Below are positions 13,463-20,696 of a stretch of DNA of 46,710 nucleotides, piece by piece (position 1 is the first letter of the stretch; each line of letters starts with the position of its first letter). Where the stretch lies: positions 1-46,710 of IMG/VR virus record IMGVR_UViG_3300036760_000063; one strand, written 5' to 3'. The notes under the pieces were generated by a model. It was given only the letters and a program-made list of their open reading frames with translations. It had not been told where the DNA came from and did not search any database. The translations under genes were made by a program, and so were the position numbers. The DNA is from a virus.

Positions 13463-14370
13463 TTGACATAATCACACAATCACCAAAGGTGAATATCATA
13501 TTAGATGCATCTAAGATAGATCTTTTTGAAACTTGTCCTGCCCGATATAATTTTAGGCATAATCATAATCGAGGATTATCTATAGTTCACAAAGCTAAAG
13601 CATTAGATTTAGGAACTTTAGCACACGAAGGATTAGGCGTATATTTCAGTATGTTAGCTAGCGGAGAACATTATAACGACAGAATGCAAGCTTGTTTAAT
13701 GAAAATTAGAGAGGTCAATTCTAATCCTGACGAATCAAATTCGGAACCGGAAGATGTCTTAATTATTTGTTCGGCCGTTGAGCAATCATGTGATTATTGG
13801 AGAGCCGAGGATGAGAATTGTTTAGAAATATTAACCGTTGAAACCCCATTCGCATACGAGTTGTTCTCTGATGATACTGTTCGCATAATTATCAGCGGTA
13901 AGATAGATTTGCTTGTAAATTTCCGTGGAATAGGTCGAAACGCTAGCTACGAACGGCTTCCAATAGATCATAAAACATTTTCACGGGATTCTCTTCTATT
14001 ACGAAAATCTAATCAATTTATCAACTATTGTAATGCTGTAGAATCTAATTATATTGTCATTAATAGAATAGGCTTACAAAAAACAAAATCTGCCGAGGAT
14101 AAATTTAAACGTATTCCTCTTTCATATGATCCAATCTATATAGCAGATTGGAAAAACAATCTTACGAGAATGATATTAAATGAATATTTAATTTGCGTAG
14201 CTGAAGATTATTGGCCTGAAAAACCTACAAGCTGCAATAAGTTCAATAGATTATGTGAATATTATAATATTTGTGATAGTTCAGGACAAGATGCTAAAGA
14301 TAACAAATTAGAAAATGAATATGTATTACAGACACCTTGGGATGTTACAAAGACATTAGGAATTGAATAA
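13459..14370 (+). CDS. PD-(D/E)XK nuclease with Fe-S-type cysteines (Cas4/AddB/RecB-like)
   Basis: 303 residues. Motifs in order: an early Cys in LFETCPARY (about residue 30), LGTLAHEGL (His of motif I), SGKIDLLV (motif II Asp), LPIDHKT (D-x-K of motif III), and three C-terminal Cys in CNKFNRLCEYYNIC. One N-terminal plus three C-terminal Cys is the 4Fe-4S arrangement of Cas4 and AddB nucleases. Probable 5' or 3' exonuclease in recombination, end processing or host DNA degradation. Within the recombination/replication cluster. Confidence 0.88.
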   Translation: MIDIITQSPKVNIILDASKIDLFETCPARYNFRHNHNRGLSIVHKAKALDLGTLAHEGLGVYFSMLASGEHYNDRMQACLMKIREVNSNPDESNSEPEDVLIICSAVEQSCDYWRAEDENCLEILTVETPFAYELFSDDTVRIIISGKIDLLVNFRGIGRNASYERLPIDHKTFSRDSLLLRKSNQFINYCNAVESNYIVINRIGLQKTKSAEDKFKRIPLSYDPIYIADWKNNLTRMILNEYLICVAEDYWPEKPTSCNKFNRLCEYYNICDSSGQDAKDNKLENEYVLQTPWDVTKTLGIE

Positions 14371-14450
14371 TGAAAATAACATTTAGAGCCAAAATGTTTA
14401 GATATAATAGACCATTTTTCTGGACTAACAATATAATTGAAATATATTAG
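14370..14450 (+). CDS. Tiny basic/aromatic ORF, 26 residues
   Basis: Starts in a TAATG overlap with the nuclease stop. Product MKITFRAKMFRYNRPFFW, then TNNIIEIY. Plausible by coupling only. It is followed by a 150-base spacer before the tRNA. Confidence 0.4.
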   Translation: MKITFRAKMFRYNRPFFWTNNIIEIY

Positions 14451-14539
14451 TTTAGGATCAAAATTAAAATTTCTATTCAGCAAGCCGTTCATGCTTACGA
14501 AAGTGGTAGGAAGGGCAGTAGTGCTACTGAATAGAATAG

Positions 14540-14602
14540 ACTAGACTGCTTGTGTCAATTGTCGCTAAATGCAGACGTTACCTCGCAGTTTAGTCGCCTT
14601 TT
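14540..14602 (+). terminator. Stem-loop before the tRNA-Met gene
   Basis: CTAAATGC and GCAGTTTAG (one bulge) flank a short loop and are followed by TCGCCTTTTT. This resembles an intrinsic terminator or a processing hairpin releasing the tRNA 5' end. A second small stem AGTAG-TG-CTACT lies just upstream. The remainder of 14451-14603 shows no gene. Confidence 0.45.
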
Positions 14603-14603
14603 T

Positions 14604-14675
14604 GGACCATTAGCTCAAAGGCAGAGCATTCGGCTCATAATCGAACGGTTGCTAGTTCGAGTCTAGCATGGTCCA
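14604..14675 (+). tRNA. tRNA-Met(CAT)
   Basis: Perfect cloverleaf: acceptor GGACCAT/ATGGTCC (7 bp), D-stem GCTC/GAGC, anticodon stem TTCGG/TCGAA with loop CTCATAA (anticodon CAT), T-stem GCTAG/CTAGC with loop TTCGAGT, discriminator A. CCA is not encoded. The G1-C72 pair argues against an initiator tRNA; it may be elongator Met or, if the C34 is modified, Ile(AUA), which an AT-rich phage would need. Confidence 0.93.
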
Positions 14676-14740
14676 TCACGTTGCAAAGATTGTGCGATTT
14701 ATCATACACAATACATGAAACAATATAGAAAGATGGCAAA

Positions 14741-14869
14741 GTGAAAATAATAAACTTGAACATTAATTACTATCCTACAATTGATCAAATGATTGTTAAT
14801 TTAATTGAACAAATAATTGTGGAGAAGGAAGCCAGGAAGAAAATTGACAAAAACACAACATGTCCATAA
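14741..14869 (+). CDS. Small ORF, 42 residues, after tRNA-Met
   Basis: GTG start overlapping a 9-codon ORF's TGA (14715-14744). Helical product with TIDQMIVNLIEQIIVEKEAR pattern. It overlaps the start of the next gene by about 25 bases. Uncertain; base pattern is consistent with a real small protein. Confidence 0.35.
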   Translation: MKIINLNINYYPTIDQMIVNLIEQIIVEKEARKKIDKNTTCP

Positions 14870-15239
14870 ATATAAAAGAATAATTTATAAATCTGGGAAT
14901 GCTGTGTTTTTCTGTGCATTGCCAGATTGTTCTAATAAAATTAATCCTGTTTTAGCTCTTGGAAAACGTTCTATCTGTTGGAGATGTGAAGAAGTTTTCA
15001 TTCTAAGTGAATATTCTCTTCGTTTAGCTAAACCTCATTGTGATGCCTGTCATAAAACTAAAAAAGTTGATATAAAACTTGAAGAAATTGGAATTACTAC
15101 AACAGAAGGATACACTCAAGTAACAACAGAGCAAAATAAATCATTTGTAGGATTTGAGAGAAAAGAACCTATCTCATTATCTGAACGTCTACAGCAAACA
15201 ATCCAACAAGCACAAGAAAAACAAGAGGATGAGTTATGA
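14844..15239 (+). CDS. Multi-CXXC zinc-binding phage protein
   Basis: 131 residues. TTG 14844 is chosen because AGGAAG sits 5 bases upstream; a TTG at 14817 in frame lacks a ribosome site. Zinc ligands: CALPDC, then CWRC, then CDAC, so two treble-clef-like sites. The order (HVHKYKR, FCALPDCSNKINP, LGKRSICWRCEEVF, LAKPHC) matches a recurrent uncharacterised family of phage proteins. A Gln/Glu-rich helical tail follows. Probably nucleic-acid-binding; coupled to the next ORF by ATGA. Confidence 0.75.
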   Translation: MTKTQHVHKYKRIIYKSGNAVFFCALPDCSNKINPVLALGKRSICWRCEEVFILSEYSLRLAKPHCDACHKTKKVDIKLEEIGITTTEGYTQVTTEQNKSFVGFERKEPISLSERLQQTIQQAQEKQEDEL

Positions 15240-15391
15240 CAATTGACGAAATGATTAACAGACTTAATGAAATTAGAGATTTACATGGAGTAATACAAGT
15301 TTATTTTGATTGTCCTGAATGTAATAATTCATTTACTCCAAATAGAGTGATAACATTAGCTTTACATCTTACAGAAGAAAAAAAGAGATGA
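15236..15391 (+). CDS. Small zinc-ribbon-like protein, 51 residues
   Basis: ATGA overlaps with both neighbours. Product begins MTIDEMINRLNEIRDLHG and contains a single CPEC pair in YFDCPECNNSF, so it may bind zinc as a dimer or be a degenerate zinc ribbon. Very likely translated because of the exact overlaps; function unknown. Confidence 0.65.
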   Translation: MTIDEMINRLNEIRDLHGVIQVYFDCPECNNSFTPNRVITLALHLTEEKKR

Positions 15392-16293
15392 AAGCCTCAC
15401 AAATCACACCAGATAATAATATATCTTTTCTATTTAAATCTTCTCCCGGCTTTGGCAAGACATTAGCTGCTGCATCTTTTGCTGTTGAGGGACCAGTATA
15501 TCTAGCATACTGGGATAAAAGTAAGCCAGTAGAACTAACTACATTTTTCACAGAAAAACGATTTGGAAGTTTAGCTAAGAAAATTTTAGATAATATTGAA
15601 TATGATGTCTATGGCTCAGATAATGCGAATATGTATCTTAATAAATTAATAGATTTCACAAGTGATTGTCGTTATTTTGCAATCATTAATGATTCTATCA
15701 CATTCATGACAGCCGGAGCCGTTAATTGGTCTATGAATTTTGGAAAAGATCCTAAACTTAAAAAGAAGATTAAAGACGTTCTACCAGATTGGGATGAATA
15801 TAAAGTCGAGACTAGCATCGTTAGTCAGTGTATAGATATTTCTAAAAGACTCCCTTGTCATGTCATCTGGACAGCACATCCTCTGTCATCTGTAAGTTTA
15901 TCGGGAAGTGGAAGTTCTATGAAAGTTATTAGAACTAATCCAATAGTCTCTTATGGTTCTAAAGTTGCCTCAATGGTTCCTGGCTCATTCACAGAAATTT
16001 ATCATTTTTCTCAGCAATCTGATTATAGTGGTGGTAAAGCATCTAAAAAGTATATAGTAAATACTGAAGCTGTTGGTGATGAATATGCTAAGTCACCGTT
16101 GCTAGGAGATTATGTCAAAGAATTTGATATCACTGATAGGTTATTTTATCATGTGTGGGCGGAGCTCATTGATAAGAGTAGAGGTATTGAACCTAAAAAG
16201 GAATTAACTGAAGAAGAATTAAAAAATCAAATATCTTCAGGATGTAACTTGAGCAATCCATTCAACACAGCGGAGACAAGATGGAAGGTATAA
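15388..16293 (+). CDS. Sak4/RecA-like P-loop ATPase (single-strand annealing recombinase)
   Basis: 301 residues. Walker A SSPGFGKT (18-25) close to the N-terminus, Walker B-like strand YFAIINDSITF, a TAHP segment after strand 4, and a RecA-like core of about 230 residues. Size and motif placement match phage Sak4/AAA_24 proteins that promote annealing with an SSB partner; the gene at 16509 may encode that partner. A charged C-terminal tail ends in NPF-like residues that often mediate contacts. Confidence 0.85.
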   Translation: MKASQITPDNNISFLFKSSPGFGKTLAAASFAVEGPVYLAYWDKSKPVELTTFFTEKRFGSLAKKILDNIEYDVYGSDNANMYLNKLIDFTSDCRYFAIINDSITFMTAGAVNWSMNFGKDPKLKKKIKDVLPDWDEYKVETSIVSQCIDISKRLPCHVIWTAHPLSSVSLSGSGSSMKVIRTNPIVSYGSKVASMVPGSFTEIYHFSQQSDYSGGKASKKYIVNTEAVGDEYAKSPLLGDYVKEFDITDRLFYHVWAELIDKSRGIEPKKELTEEELKNQISSGCNLSNPFNTAETRWKV

Positions 16294-16473
16294 ATGGGCG
16301 AAGAGGCTAAAGACGGGACTAAAACATATTATGCACAAGCTAATCAAGCTGGCCAATTAGGAAATGAATCACATATTATTTATGAACTTAAACAAAGGAG
16401 AGAATACTTATTTAATCAATTATCTATAATTCAGAGAGCTATTGAAGCCGTTAATTTAGCTAATAATTGCTAA
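16294..16473 (+). CDS. Small helical protein, 59 residues
   Basis: ATG 16294 starts right after the upstream TAA. Strongly helical with heptads (LKQRREYLFNQLSIIQRAIE). Lies between the recombinase and a likely SSB, so perhaps an accessory factor. No family recognised. Confidence 0.65.
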   Translation: MGEEAKDGTKTYYAQANQAGQLGNESHIIYELKQRREYLFNQLSIIQRAIEAVNLANNC

Positions 16474-16508
16474 CAAATTCAATCAACAACAATCAAGGAA
16501 AAACAATA

Positions 16509-16889
16509 ATGAGAGCAATTCTCACACCAGACGACTTGAAACGTGGCGATCTTGTAGAAGTAGGCTGGCATCCGGCTGAAATCACTGAATACAAAGAGAA
16601 AGAGGCGGAAACAGATCAATCTACTAATTGTATTTTTTGGTTTAAGATTATTGATGGTCCCGGTAAAGGAGTAGGCTGTCAGAAACTATTCAATGAGAAG
16701 GCATTAGGATTTGGTAAAAGTCTATGGAAGACACTTGCATTACCATATGATGCCGTTAAAGGCTATGAGCTGAGCACTCAACTGTTCGAGCAAACAGTAG
16801 GGCATAAGCTTATGATTTATGTGAAGCGCGGAAAGAGTAACAAGGGAAACGAGTTTAATGACATAGTTGACTTTAAACCGATGAGTTGA
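16509..16889 (+). CDS. Probable single-stranded DNA-binding protein (DUF669/OB-like)
   Basis: 126 residues from ATG 16509, with AAGGA upstream; an in-frame start at 16467 overlaps the previous gene. Beta-rich pattern: GDLVEVGWHPAEITEYKEKE, then CIFWFKIIDGPGKGVG, a helical LWKTLALPYDAV, and a final strand KLMIYVKRG followed by NEFNDIVDF. This order (GxHxA-x-I...E-K, loss of function not visible) resembles phage SSB-like DUF669 proteins beside Sak4/RecA-like ATPases. No acidic C-terminal tail. Confidence 0.55.
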   Translation: MRAILTPDDLKRGDLVEVGWHPAEITEYKEKEAETDQSTNCIFWFKIIDGPGKGVGCQKLFNEKALGFGKSLWKTLALPYDAVKGYELSTQLFEQTVGHKLMIYVKRGKSNKGNEFNDIVDFKPMS

Positions 16890-17210
16890 AAAGAAGCTAA
16901 ATTGTTTACAGTACAGATTATATGATATGATGAATTCGGTAGAAGATGCTCTAAGTTTATGAGTTAGATTTTGGCATACTGGCGAAGACGGTTAGGCGAA
17001 AGCCATAAAAGCCTCTAGTAGCCTATGAAGCCAAATAGTCCTTTCGGCCGCTAGGACGATAATAAGAAGCGGCCAATTAGTTTCTATTCCACTAGGATTC
17101 TGTTGAATAATGCACAACAAATTATGACGGACTCCGAAAGGTTAAAGCCGTTCGACAAAATAAGACAATATAGAAACGCAACCATTCGTTAAACATCCTA
17201 GTACTCTTTG
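16890..17210 (+). ncRNA. Candidate structured non-coding RNA region before tRNA 2
   Basis: 321 bases without a gene. Visible helices: GGC-GAAA-GCC (GNRA tetraloop, near 16994-17003), and mutually exclusive pairs GTCCT...AGGAC and GGCCGC...GCGGCC around 17038-17076 that could act as a switch. No T-loop (GTTCGA with matching stem) for an extra tRNA was found. May be a leader for the tRNA-polymerase segment or an independent RNA. Confidence 0.4.
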
Positions 17211-17285
17211 GCTCCAGTAATCCAATTGGCAGAGATAAAAGCCTTAAAAGCTTTCAAGGTGTCAGTTCGACTCTGACCTGGAGCA
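17211..17285 (+). tRNA. tRNA with anticodon TAA (Leu, UUA) and short variable loop
   Basis: Acceptor GCTCCAG/CTGGAGC (7 bp), D-stem ATCC/AGAT with one mismatch, anticodon stem AAAGC/GCTTT with loop CTTAAAA (anticodon TAA), six-base variable loop, T-stem GTCAG/CTGAC with loop TTCGACT, discriminator A, CCA encoded (17286-17288). UUA is the favoured Leu codon here. Bacterial tRNA-Leu normally has a long variable arm; this one does not, so identity is uncertain. Confidence 0.85.
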
Positions 17286-17300
17286 CCATTTGGAGAATGA

Positions 17301-17570
17301 ATGAGTGAAAAACAGCAGCAAAAGTGGATAATAAAAGCAAAAGAAACATATAAGTTTCATCGTTCTAAACTTTTATCTACTGATGATTGGACTTTAAATA
17401 TGACATCTAAAATCCTCAAGCGTAGCTTGGGTTCTATATCTGAGGATTTGTTAATAGCAAAATGGTTGAAGACTCATGAAAAACAACTTGAGAAATTTGA
17501 ATATATGTATGAAGCATTGGAATTTATTAGAGAGAAACAAAAAGAGCAGAGTTTAATTGAGATAGACTAA
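17301..17570 (+). CDS. Small helical, HTH-like protein
   Basis: 89 residues. Pattern DWTLNMTSKILKRSLGSISEDLLIAKWLKTH resembles a helix-turn-helix (DWT...LGxSxGxVSExLxLA) common in short phage proteins. The last 30 residues form a charged helix. It lies 12 bases after the tRNA CCA and two bases before the polymerase start. Confidence 0.65.
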   Translation: MSEKQQQKWIIKAKETYKFHRSKLLSTDDWTLNMTSKILKRSLGSISEDLLIAKWLKTHEKQLEKFEYMYEALEFIREKQKEQSLIEID

Positions 17571-17572
17571 AA

Positions 17573-20068
17573 TTGTCTAATTACGTTTCTGGCATTGGCT
17601 CTGTGGAGCCTAAATTATTTATTTTAGGAGAAGCGCCAGGTAAATATGAGGATGAACAGGGAATTCCATTTGTAGGTCCAACAGGACAGATGTTAGATGG
17701 ATTTTTATTTAAGGCTGGAATAAGACGCTCTGATTGTTATATAACAAACGTTATCAAATATCGTCCTCCCCTAAATGATCTTAAGAAACTTCATTTAATA
17801 GGAGTAGATATTGGTCAATCAATGCGGGAGCTGTGGGATAATGAGATTAATAAACTTCATCCAAATTGTATTCTTGCTGTTGGAGATTTAGCCCTTCAGG
17901 CAGTTTGTGATGTTTCAGGAATATTAAATTATAGAGGATCTATTTTACTTGCTAGAGATGGTATCACAAAAGTAGTTCCAACTATTCATCCAGCCACTCT
18001 GTTATCTCATACAAACAGCGAAGAATCTTCAGGTGGATTAAGCTGGGTATATACAAAGCTTATTGAGGCAGATATTATTAGAGCCGCTGAAGAATCATTA
18101 ACTAAGATTCTCATATTACCTGAGAGAACTCTAAGCATAGCACACAACTCTCTTGATGTTCATAGGTTCTTCCGTGAATATGAAAAGCTCGATAAAGCAG
18201 CAGTTGATATTGAATCTATCAATTGTATTCCTGTTTGTGTTGGCTTCGCTTTCAACAAACAACATGCTATCTCTATTCCTCTTCTTCGTAGCATTGGCTC
18301 TAACAATCTTACAGATATGGGAGATAATGAGTTAGATGAATGTTGGAGGGAAATTGACAAGCAGCTCAGAAGAGTCAAAATCATTGGACACAATTTCATG
18401 TATGACGAATATAAACTTGGACTTGTGGGATTTAGTACACCAAAAGTTTGGTCTGATACACTCATTAAAACTAGAGTTATTTTTCCAGAATTACCCGACA
18501 AACGATTGTGTGTTGTTAGTTCGTTATGGACAAGAGAACCATACTATAAAGATGACGGAAAAGAATTTAAGCTTGGTAAGTTCAAGTTTGAGAACTTTCT
18601 TAGATACAATGCAAGAGATTGCGCTATCGAATTTGAAGTAGATGAAGCTCAAGAAGTTGATTTAATAGAATTAGCTGACAGGTTTTCTGTCCCGCTCAAA
18701 GAATATTATTATGATTATATGATGAAGAAACATAAATTATATTTAAAATTTCAAATGACAGGTAAGAGAGTTGATTTAGCACGTCAAAAAGAATTAAAAA
18801 TTAAATATACAAAGATGCAAGAAGAAATTCATATAAAACTTTGTGGGCAGATAGGTCAAGAAATTAATGTAAAAAGTTATCCACAAATGTTTGAGCTTCT
18901 TTATAAAATTATGAAATTTAAAGTTCGTAAACGCAATCCTACAAGTGAAGATTCTATTGTTGCTCTTCTTGGAAATACAAAAAAGAAAGAACAAAAAGAA
19001 ATTCTTAATAATGTCCTCGAAGAGCGTAGAATTAGAGATCAAAAAAGTCGTCAAATCTCTTTCTGTCCTGACTATGATGGTAGATGCAAATCAGCTTACA
19101 ATATTTCAGCAACTGAGACTTGCCGTTCTTCTACGGGGATTCTTAAAAAACCTCTCAGACCAAAAAAAATTGGACTTGCCGATCACACAATCTCCGCCCA
19201 CGGACGATTAGGAAAAGATATAAAAAGTATGTTTATTGCTGATGAAGGAAAGGTTATTATCCAAGTTGATGCTTCACAAGCTGAGGCTAGAGTTGTGGCT
19301 GTTCTAGCAGAAGACTGGGAATTGCTAGCAGCATTTGATAGGATAGATATACATAGGCGAACGGCTGGTTTAATGTTTGGTTATACGCCTAAACTAGAAC
19401 TCGGAATTGATTTTTTGCATCCAATAATTGATAAACTTCCTAAAGATGGTCCTGAAAGATTTACCGGTAAAATAATTAGGCATGCTGGTAATTATGACAT
19501 GAAAAAACGTAGACTTATGACAGAATTCAATACAAACGCTCAGAAATTCGAAATTCCTATGGATATATCAGAATGGAAAGCAGGACAAATGCTTGATTTA
19601 TTTCATGCAGCAAGTCCCAAAATTAAGGGCAAATTTCATTCTGATATTAAAGATGCTATCAATTCTTCTCGTGTTATTATCGATCCTATGGGTGGGGTTA
19701 GGATATTCAATGGTAGAATGGATGATAGTTTATATCAAGAAGCTTACGCTAATATTCCACAGAGAACCGTAGCTCATTTAATTCAGGGAGCCGCACTGAA
19801 AATAGATGAAGAATTAAATGGAGATAGCGAAGTCTTATGGGCGGAGGAAAAACATGATTCTCTCACATTACAAGCTCCAGAAAACAACTGGGAGAATTAT
19901 GCGAGGCTTATGGTTAAATGGATGGAGAAGCCAATAAATTTTAGAGTATATTGTTCTCTTAAAAGAGATATAGATCTTATAATACCATGTGAAGTGGAAA
20001 TATCTAACACAAATTATGCAGAATTTAAGAAAGTAAATAAAAGTAAAATTTTTAGTGGGAAGGAGTGA
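17573..20068 (+). CDS. Fused uracil-DNA-glycosylase domain, 3'-5' exonuclease and family A DNA polymerase
   Basis: 831 residues from TTG 17573 (the first ATG in frame would remove the glycosylase motif). Residues 1-175: family-4 UDG-like, GEAPGKYEDEQG and HPATLL. 205-365: DnaQ-type proofreading, with DIES (Asp212, Glu214), HNFMYD (Asn274, Asp278) and YNARD (Tyr345, Asp349). 370-831: Pol A, motif A DASQAEAR (Asp566), motif B RFTGKIIRHAGNY (Arg629, Lys633, Tyr641), motif C KHDS (Asp762, with Ser in place of the usual Glu). Family-4 UDGs are historically known as SPO1 DNA-polymerase-related, so the fusion has precedent. Confidence 0.95.
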   Translation: MSNYVSGIGSVEPKLFILGEAPGKYEDEQGIPFVGPTGQMLDGFLFKAGIRRSDCYITNVIKYRPPLNDLKKLHLIGVDIGQSMRELWDNEINKLHPNCILAVGDLALQAVCDVSGILNYRGSILLARDGITKVVPTIHPATLLSHTNSEESSGGLSWVYTKLIEADIIRAAEESLTKILILPERTLSIAHNSLDVHRFFREYEKLDKAAVDIESINCIPVCVGFAFNKQHAISIPLLRSIGSNNLTDMGDNELDECWREIDKQLRRVKIIGHNFMYDEYKLGLVGFSTPKVWSDTLIKTRVIFPELPDKRLCVVSSLWTREPYYKDDGKEFKLGKFKFENFLRYNARDCAIEFEVDEAQEVDLIELADRFSVPLKEYYYDYMMKKHKLYLKFQMTGKRVDLARQKELKIKYTKMQEEIHIKLCGQIGQEINVKSYPQMFELLYKIMKFKVRKRNPTSEDSIVALLGNTKKKEQKEILNNVLEERRIRDQKSRQISFCPDYDGRCKSAYNISATETCRSSTGILKKPLRPKKIGLADHTISAHGRLGKDIKSMFIADEGKVIIQVDASQAEARVVAVLAEDWELLAAFDRIDIHRRTAGLMFGYTPKLELGIDFLHPIIDKLPKDGPERFTGKIIRHAGNYDMKKRRLMTEFNTNAQKFEIPMDISEWKAGQMLDLFHAASPKIKGKFHSDIKDAINSSRVIIDPMGGVRIFNGRMDDSLYQEAYANIPQRTVAHLIQGAALKIDEELNGDSEVLWAEEKHDSLTLQAPENNWENYARLMVKWMEKPINFRVYCSLKRDIDLIIPCEVEISNTNYAEFKKVNKSKIFSGKE

Positions 20069-20070
20069 GA

Positions 20071-20130
20071 ATGACAGATGAAAAGATGATAGCTTGGGCT
20101 GCAGCCACTAAGGAAGCAGATAGAATATGA
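20071..20130 (+). CDS. Tiny ORF, 19 residues
   Basis: Strong AAGGAG ribosome site seven bases before ATG 20071, three bases after the polymerase stop, and an ATGA overlap with the next gene. Product MTDEKMIAWAAATKEADRI is a single helix. Likely translated, function unknown. Confidence 0.45.
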   Translation: MTDEKMIAWAAATKEADRI

Positions 20131-20348
20131 CTAAAATCTGCCTTATTGCTAACAATAAAGAAGAAGCTTATCGTTATTCTCGCTCACAGAATTTATCTCC
20201 TGAGCAATGGTTCTATGTAAAAAATATAAATGAATTTCTCTTCATTTCAAATTTTCATGTTATAGTAGTAGGAACTAATTTTCCATCATCCGAATTTGAG
20301 AAGATGTATAATTTAGCTCTTGAAAGAGGAGCGATTGGCAGACGTTAA
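20127..20348 (+). CDS. Small Rossmann-like hypothetical protein
   Basis: 73 residues with alternating strand-helix pattern (KICLIANNKEEAYRYSR ... FHVIVVGTNFP ... ALERGA). Resembles a common short phage family of similar beta-alpha build located among replication genes. Function unknown. ATGA overlap upstream and 14-base overlap with the next ORF. Confidence 0.7.
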   Translation: MTKICLIANNKEEAYRYSRSQNLSPEQWFYVKNINEFLFISNFHVIVVGTNFPSSEFEKMYNLALERGAIGRR

Positions 20349-20493
20349 TAAGATAATCATAGAATTTACTAAAGATGAATTAAAAATTCTTATTAACGCT
20401 GTTGGTTCATCAAGTCCAATTCTTGAAGATGAGATTATTCAATTTAAACTTTATCATAAACTTCTATTCAAATTAAATGAGTATGCATCATGA
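20335..20493 (+). CDS. Small hypothetical protein, 52 residues
   Basis: TTG start with AAGAGGAG close upstream, overlapping the previous gene by 14 bases and ending in ATGA with the next. Product has FTKDELKILINAV then an acidic helix. Not recognised, but the overlaps and ribosome site support translation. Confidence 0.55.
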   Translation: MADVNKIIIEFTKDELKILINAVGSSSPILEDEIIQFKLYHKLLFKLNEYAS

Positions 20494-20696
20494 TTTATGA
20501 TAAAGCTAGAGAAATTTTAAAGGAGTATATTACTGAGGATGGTAGTCTTAAATGGAGACAAAATAAATGTTTACAGTATTTAGATTGGATTATTAACTCT
20601 GAATATATAACATTAGATGGAGAATTTACAATAGAGCAATTAGAAGCTTTAATTGTTATAATAAAACAAAATTTCAAACCATATGAGCATGTGTGA
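20490..20696 (+). CDS. Small helical hypothetical protein
   Basis: 68 residues, helical and acidic (EFTIEQLEALIVIIKQNF at the end). GTGA overlap with the helicase that follows. No family recognised. Possibly a helicase accessory or loader because of its position. Confidence 0.65.
   Translation: MIYDKAREILKEYITEDGSLKWRQNKCLQYLDWIINSEYITLDGEFTIEQLEALIVIIKQNFKPYEHV

Noticed and set aside
16890-17210. Additional tRNA genes
   Set aside because: No paired T-stem around a GTTCGA-type loop and no acceptor pairing could be found.
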